This document shows, one piece after another, positions 15,150 to 17,288 of a stretch of 17,288 nucleotides of DNA. The stretch's first letter is position 1. Every line of letters begins with the position of its first letter. This DNA is from Gammaproteobacteria bacterium (GTDB taxonomy: Bacteria; Pseudomonadota; Gammaproteobacteria; S012-40). The translations under genes and the position numbers were made by a program. The stretch lies in contig WFVN01000095.1 of NCBI GenBank assembly GCA_015491615.1, forward strand, positions 1-17,288, given 5' to 3'. The notes beneath the pieces are model-generated. The model was not told the DNA's origin. It worked only from the letters and a program-made list of their open reading frames with translations, and searched no databases.

Positions 15150-15982
15150 CAGCCGCGCGCCAGGCGTTCGCGCAGATCCAGCAGGACCTGGGCCGTCTGC
15201 GGGCGCACCCCGCGCCAGACGAAGAAGGCCTCCGCCGCCTGCTCCACCAACATCCCCAGCCCGTCGGCGCTGTGCCGCGCACCGCCGGCCACGGCCCATT
15301 CGAGGAACGGAGTGGGGCGGGCCCCGTACATCATGTCGTACACGCAGGCGCCCCGCACGCAGGCCTCCGGCACCGGCGGCAACTCCCCGGCAAGGCTGGC
15401 GGAGGTGCCGTTGATCACCACGTCGAAGGCGGCCCCATTCAGGTCCTCGAAACGGCGTGCCGAGAGCGCCCCCCGCCCCTGGAAACGATCCACCAGGGCC
15501 TCGGCCCGCGCCAGGGTGCGGTTGGCGATCACCACCTCCCGCGGCGCCGTCGCCAGCAGCGGCCCCAGCACCCCGCGCACGGCGCCGCCGGCGCCGAGGA
15601 TCAGCAGCCGCCGTCCGGCCAGGGGCCAGCCCAGGCGTTCCAGGTCGCGCACCAGGCCGACGCCGTCGGTGTTGTCACCGAAGCGGCCGCCGTCGTCACG
15701 CAGCACCAGAGTGTTCACCGCCCCCGCTTCCTCGGCGCGGGCGCTGCGCTCGTCGGCCAGTTCCCAGGCCGCCTCCTTGAAGGGCACGGTGACGTTGAGG
15801 CCGCGCCCCCCTTCGCCCTGGAAGCGGGCCACCGCTTCGGGAAAACCGTCCAGGGGCACCTCGATGGCCTCGTACACCAGGGCCTGGTGGGTTTGCTCGG
15901 CGAACCAGGTATGGATGAGCGGCGACAGGCTGTGCTGGACCGGGTTGCCCATCACCGCGTAGCGATCGACTTCGGCATGCAT
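15146..15982 (-). CDS. aroE: shikimate dehydrogenase (NADP+)
   Basis: Reduces 3-dehydroshikimate to shikimate in aromatic amino acid synthesis. ATG 15982 is chosen because GGAGGG lies 6 nt upstream and the protein opens MHAEVDRYAVMGNPVQHSLS, the family start; the longer frame would cover the Pho-box region. In 278 residues: shikimate-binding NPVQHSLSPLIH (13-24), catalytic Lys69 in NVTVPFKE and Asp106 in DNTDGVGL, nucleotide-binding GAGGAVRGV, and NRT in VIANRTLARAE, the NADP-selective loop. The C-terminal QAAEAFFVWRG also fits. Divergent from phoB and overlapping the yrdA stop by 4 nt. Confidence 0.96.
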   Translation of the reverse strand: MHAEVDRYAVMGNPVQHSLSPLIHTWFAEQTHQALVYEAIEVPLDGFPEAVARFQGEGGRGLNVTVPFKEAAWELADERSARAEEAGAVNTLVLRDDGGRFGDNTDGVGLVRDLERLGWPLAGRRLLILGAGGAVRGVLGPLLATAPREVVIANRTLARAEALVDRFQGRGALSARRFEDLNGAAFDVVINGTSASLAGELPPVPEACVRGACVYDMMYGARPTPFLEWAVAGGARHSADGLGMLVEQAAEAFFVWRGVRPQTAQVLLDLRERLARGC

Positions 15983-16046
15983 CTGTATCCCTCCGCTGCT
16001 TTCGGCATGATAGCAGCAAGGGGAAACTGACACCGCCGGCGGCGGT

Positions 16047-16066
16047 CTGTAACATGATCGCAACAG
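16047..16066 (+). promoter_or_regulatory. candidate Pho-box element 1
   Basis: CTGTAAC, six bases (ATGATC), then GCAACAG gives inverted CTGT/ACAG ends upstream of phoB. TGTAACATGA here recurs as TGTAATGTGA starting 28 bp downstream (16048 and 16076; 8 of 10 identical). PhoB sites are built from CTGTCAT-like heptamers, so this is a plausible autoregulatory site, though the match to the enteric consensus is loose. Confidence 0.5.
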
Positions 16067-16071
16067 CGTCG

Positions 16072-16089
16072 GTTTGTAATGTGACAAAC
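16072..16089 (+). promoter_or_regulatory. candidate Pho-box element 2 (inverted repeat)
   Basis: A perfect 6-bp inverted repeat GTTTGT-AATGTG-ACAAAC lies 21 nt upstream of the phoB start. The minus strand reads TTGTCACAT, close to the CTGTCAT heptamer of Pho boxes. Together with element 1 it forms a compact control region shared by divergent aroE and phoB, most likely acting on phoB-phoR. Confidence 0.5.
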
Positions 16090-16110
16090 CCACGACCCGA
16101 CCTTCTGCCC

Positions 16111-16803
16111 ATGTCCGAGACCATCCTCATCGTCGAAGACGAGACCGCCATCCGCGAGATGACCGGCTTCGCCCTCGCCAAGGCCGGCTTCCAGGTTCTC
16201 GAGGCCGCCGACGCCGCCCAGGCGGAGCGCGTCATGGCCGAGGCCACGCCGGACCTCATCCTCCTCGACTGGATGCTGCCCGGCACCTCCGGCCTGGACT
16301 TCACCCGCCGCTTGCGCCGCGACCGCCGCACCCGCGACCTGCCCGTCATCATGCTCACCGCCCGCGGCGAGGAGGAAGACAAGATCCGCAGCCTGGAGAC
16401 GGGCGCCGACGACTACGTCACCAAACCCTTCTCCACCCGCGAACTCATCGCCCGCATCCGCGCCGTGCTGCGGCGCATGGGGCACGCACACGCGGACGGT
16501 GAACACTTCGAAGCGGCGGGCCTGGTGCTGGACGTGCCCGGCCACCGGGTGACCGCCGACGGCACGGAGGTGCGCCTGGGGCCCACCGAATTCCGCCTCC
16601 TGCGCTTTTTCATGAGCCACCCGGAACGGGTGTTCAGCCGTGCCCAGATCCTCGACCACGTCTGGGGCGCGGACAGCTACGTGGAGGAACGCACCGTGGA
16701 CGTACACATCCGCCGCCTGCGCAAGGCCCTCGCCCCCCACGGCCGCGACGGCCACGTGCAGACCGTGCGCGGCGCCGGCTACCGCTTCTCCCACCAGGTC
16801 TGA
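16111..16803 (+). CDS. phoB: phosphate regulon response regulator PhoB
   Basis: OmpR/PhoB-class transcription factor of the phosphate-starvation response. ATG 16111 gives MSETILIVEDE, the expected N-terminus; upstream in-frame codons cross the Pho-box repeats. The 231 residues have a receiver domain (acidic Asp10-Glu11, phosphoacceptor Asp53 in LLDWMLPG, Thr83, Lys105 in TKPFS) and a C-terminal winged helix (LGPTEFRLLRFFMSHPERVF, RTVDVHIRRLRKAL, VRGAGYRF). It is followed after 5 nt by phoR, which supports PhoB over other OmpR-family members. Confidence 0.95.
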   Translation: MSETILIVEDETAIREMTGFALAKAGFQVLEAADAAQAERVMAEATPDLILLDWMLPGTSGLDFTRRLRRDRRTRDLPVIMLTARGEEEDKIRSLETGADDYVTKPFSTRELIARIRAVLRRMGHAHADGEHFEAAGLVLDVPGHRVTADGTEVRLGPTEFRLLRFFMSHPERVFSRAQILDHVWGADSYVEERTVDVHIRRLRKALAPHGRDGHVQTVRGAGYRFSHQV

Positions 16804-16808
16804 GGACA

Positions 16809-17288
16809 TTGAGTCGACCCGTCAATCGCGAATTACTCCGTCTCGGCGGCTTGCTCGCCGCCGGCGGCGGCCTCGGCGCCCTCGCCGACGCCATCGCCTG
16901 GGGCCTGTTCGCCGCCGCCCTCGTCTTCGCCTCCTGGCATCTACGCCACCTGGCGCGCTTCGAACGCTGGCTGGCCGAGCGTCCCAGGGGCTACCCCCAG
17001 GCACCAGCGGGGCTGTGGGAGGAAATCTATTCCCACGTCCACCGCTTGCAACAACAACACAAAAAGCGCAAGCAAAAGCTCGCCGCGCTCCTCAACCGCT
17101 TCCAGGAATCCACTGCCGCCATGCCCGACGCCACCGTGGTCCTGGACGCCCATGGGCACATCGAGTGGTTCAATCGCTCCGCTGCGCGCTTGCTCGGCCT
17201 GTGCCAGCCGCAGGACCGCGGCCAGCGCATCCACAACCTCCTGCGCAGTCCCGAGTTCACCGCCTACATCACCGGTGACGACTACCAC
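16809..17288 (+). CDS. phoR: phosphate regulon sensor kinase PhoR, 3' partial
   Basis: The frame opens at TTG 16809, 5 nt after the phoB stop, with GAGGA just upstream, and runs through the window end (160 codons), so the kinase core is not seen. The N-terminus has two short hydrophobic stretches (about 12-26 and 28-43), then a charged linker with YSHVHRLQQQHKKRKQKLAALLNRFQES and a PAS domain beginning MPDATVVLDAHGHIEWFNRS. This matches the E. coli PhoR layout (LHQMQLRNKKRRREL, SLPDAVV, NGQNILNLLRYPEFTQYL versus RGQRIHNLLRSPEFTAYI here). It should phosphorylate PhoB under phosphate limitation and receive PstSCAB/PhoU signals. Confidence 0.93.
   Translation, partial: MSRPVNRELLRLGGLLAAGGGLGALADAIAWGLFAAALVFASWHLRHLARFERWLAERPRGYPQAPAGLWEEIYSHVHRLQQQHKKRKQKLAALLNRFQESTAAMPDATVVLDAHGHIEWFNRSAARLLGLCQPQDRGQRIHNLLRSPEFTAYITGDDYH

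Noticed and set aside
15983..16093. N-terminal extension of aroE into the phoB control region
   Set aside because: It would cover the inverted repeats and lacks homology to AroE; ATG 15982 has a GGAGGG ribosome site.

Overview
The window is a densely coded, GC-rich bacterial chromosome segment. Conserved genes resemble gammaproteobacterial proteins: oligopeptidase A (PrlC) next to exonuclease III, glutathione reductase next to a YrdA-type gamma-carbonic anhydrase, AroE, and PhoB-PhoR. GlgB, Pgi and an archaeal-type fructose-1,6-bisphosphate aldolase/phosphatase sit together, which is compatible with a gluconeogenic, perhaps autotrophic, gammaproteobacterium (Chromatiales-like). That taxonomic placement is inference from remembered protein similarity, not a search result.

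Layout. (1) 1-4654, plus strand: a carbon-storage block of glgB (5' end outside the window), pgi (GTG start) and the bifunctional FBP aldolase/phosphatase, closed by a clear rho-independent terminator. Together they run triose phosphates to fructose-6-P, glucose-6-P and glycogen. (2) 4661-6559, minus strand: a compact arsenic operon arsR-arsC-acr3, with an ATGA overlap between arsC and acr3. (3) 6560-10351: an accessory block. An AT-richer leader with a complex inverted-repeat element precedes six plus-strand genes packed almost without gaps: two-TM protein A, single-TM protein B, a 54-residue Gly/Lys-rich protein C with a seven-proline tail, two-TM (SLATT-like) protein D, an XRE-HTH/ImmA-type metallopeptidase E, and a PIN-like nuclease F. 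E and F look like a toxin-antitoxin-type pair; A-D are small membrane or membrane-linked proteins of unknown function. Codon use here is less extreme than in the flanks. This is the best candidate for an undescribed (possibly defensive) system. (4) 10352-13202, minus strand: prlC then xth, 4 nt apart. (5) 13271-15149, plus strand: gor then yrdA, divergent from prlC. (6) 15146-15982, minus strand: aroE, whose stop codon overlaps the yrdA stop tail to tail in a shared CTAG. (7) 16047-17288, plus strand: candidate Pho-box repeats, phoB, and phoR starting at TTG and running off the window end.

There is no gene-free stretch longer than 300 bases. The largest gap is 6560-6745, which holds the arsR control region and the leader of the accessory operon. 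I saw no rRNA, tRNA, CRISPR array, transposase or integrase.
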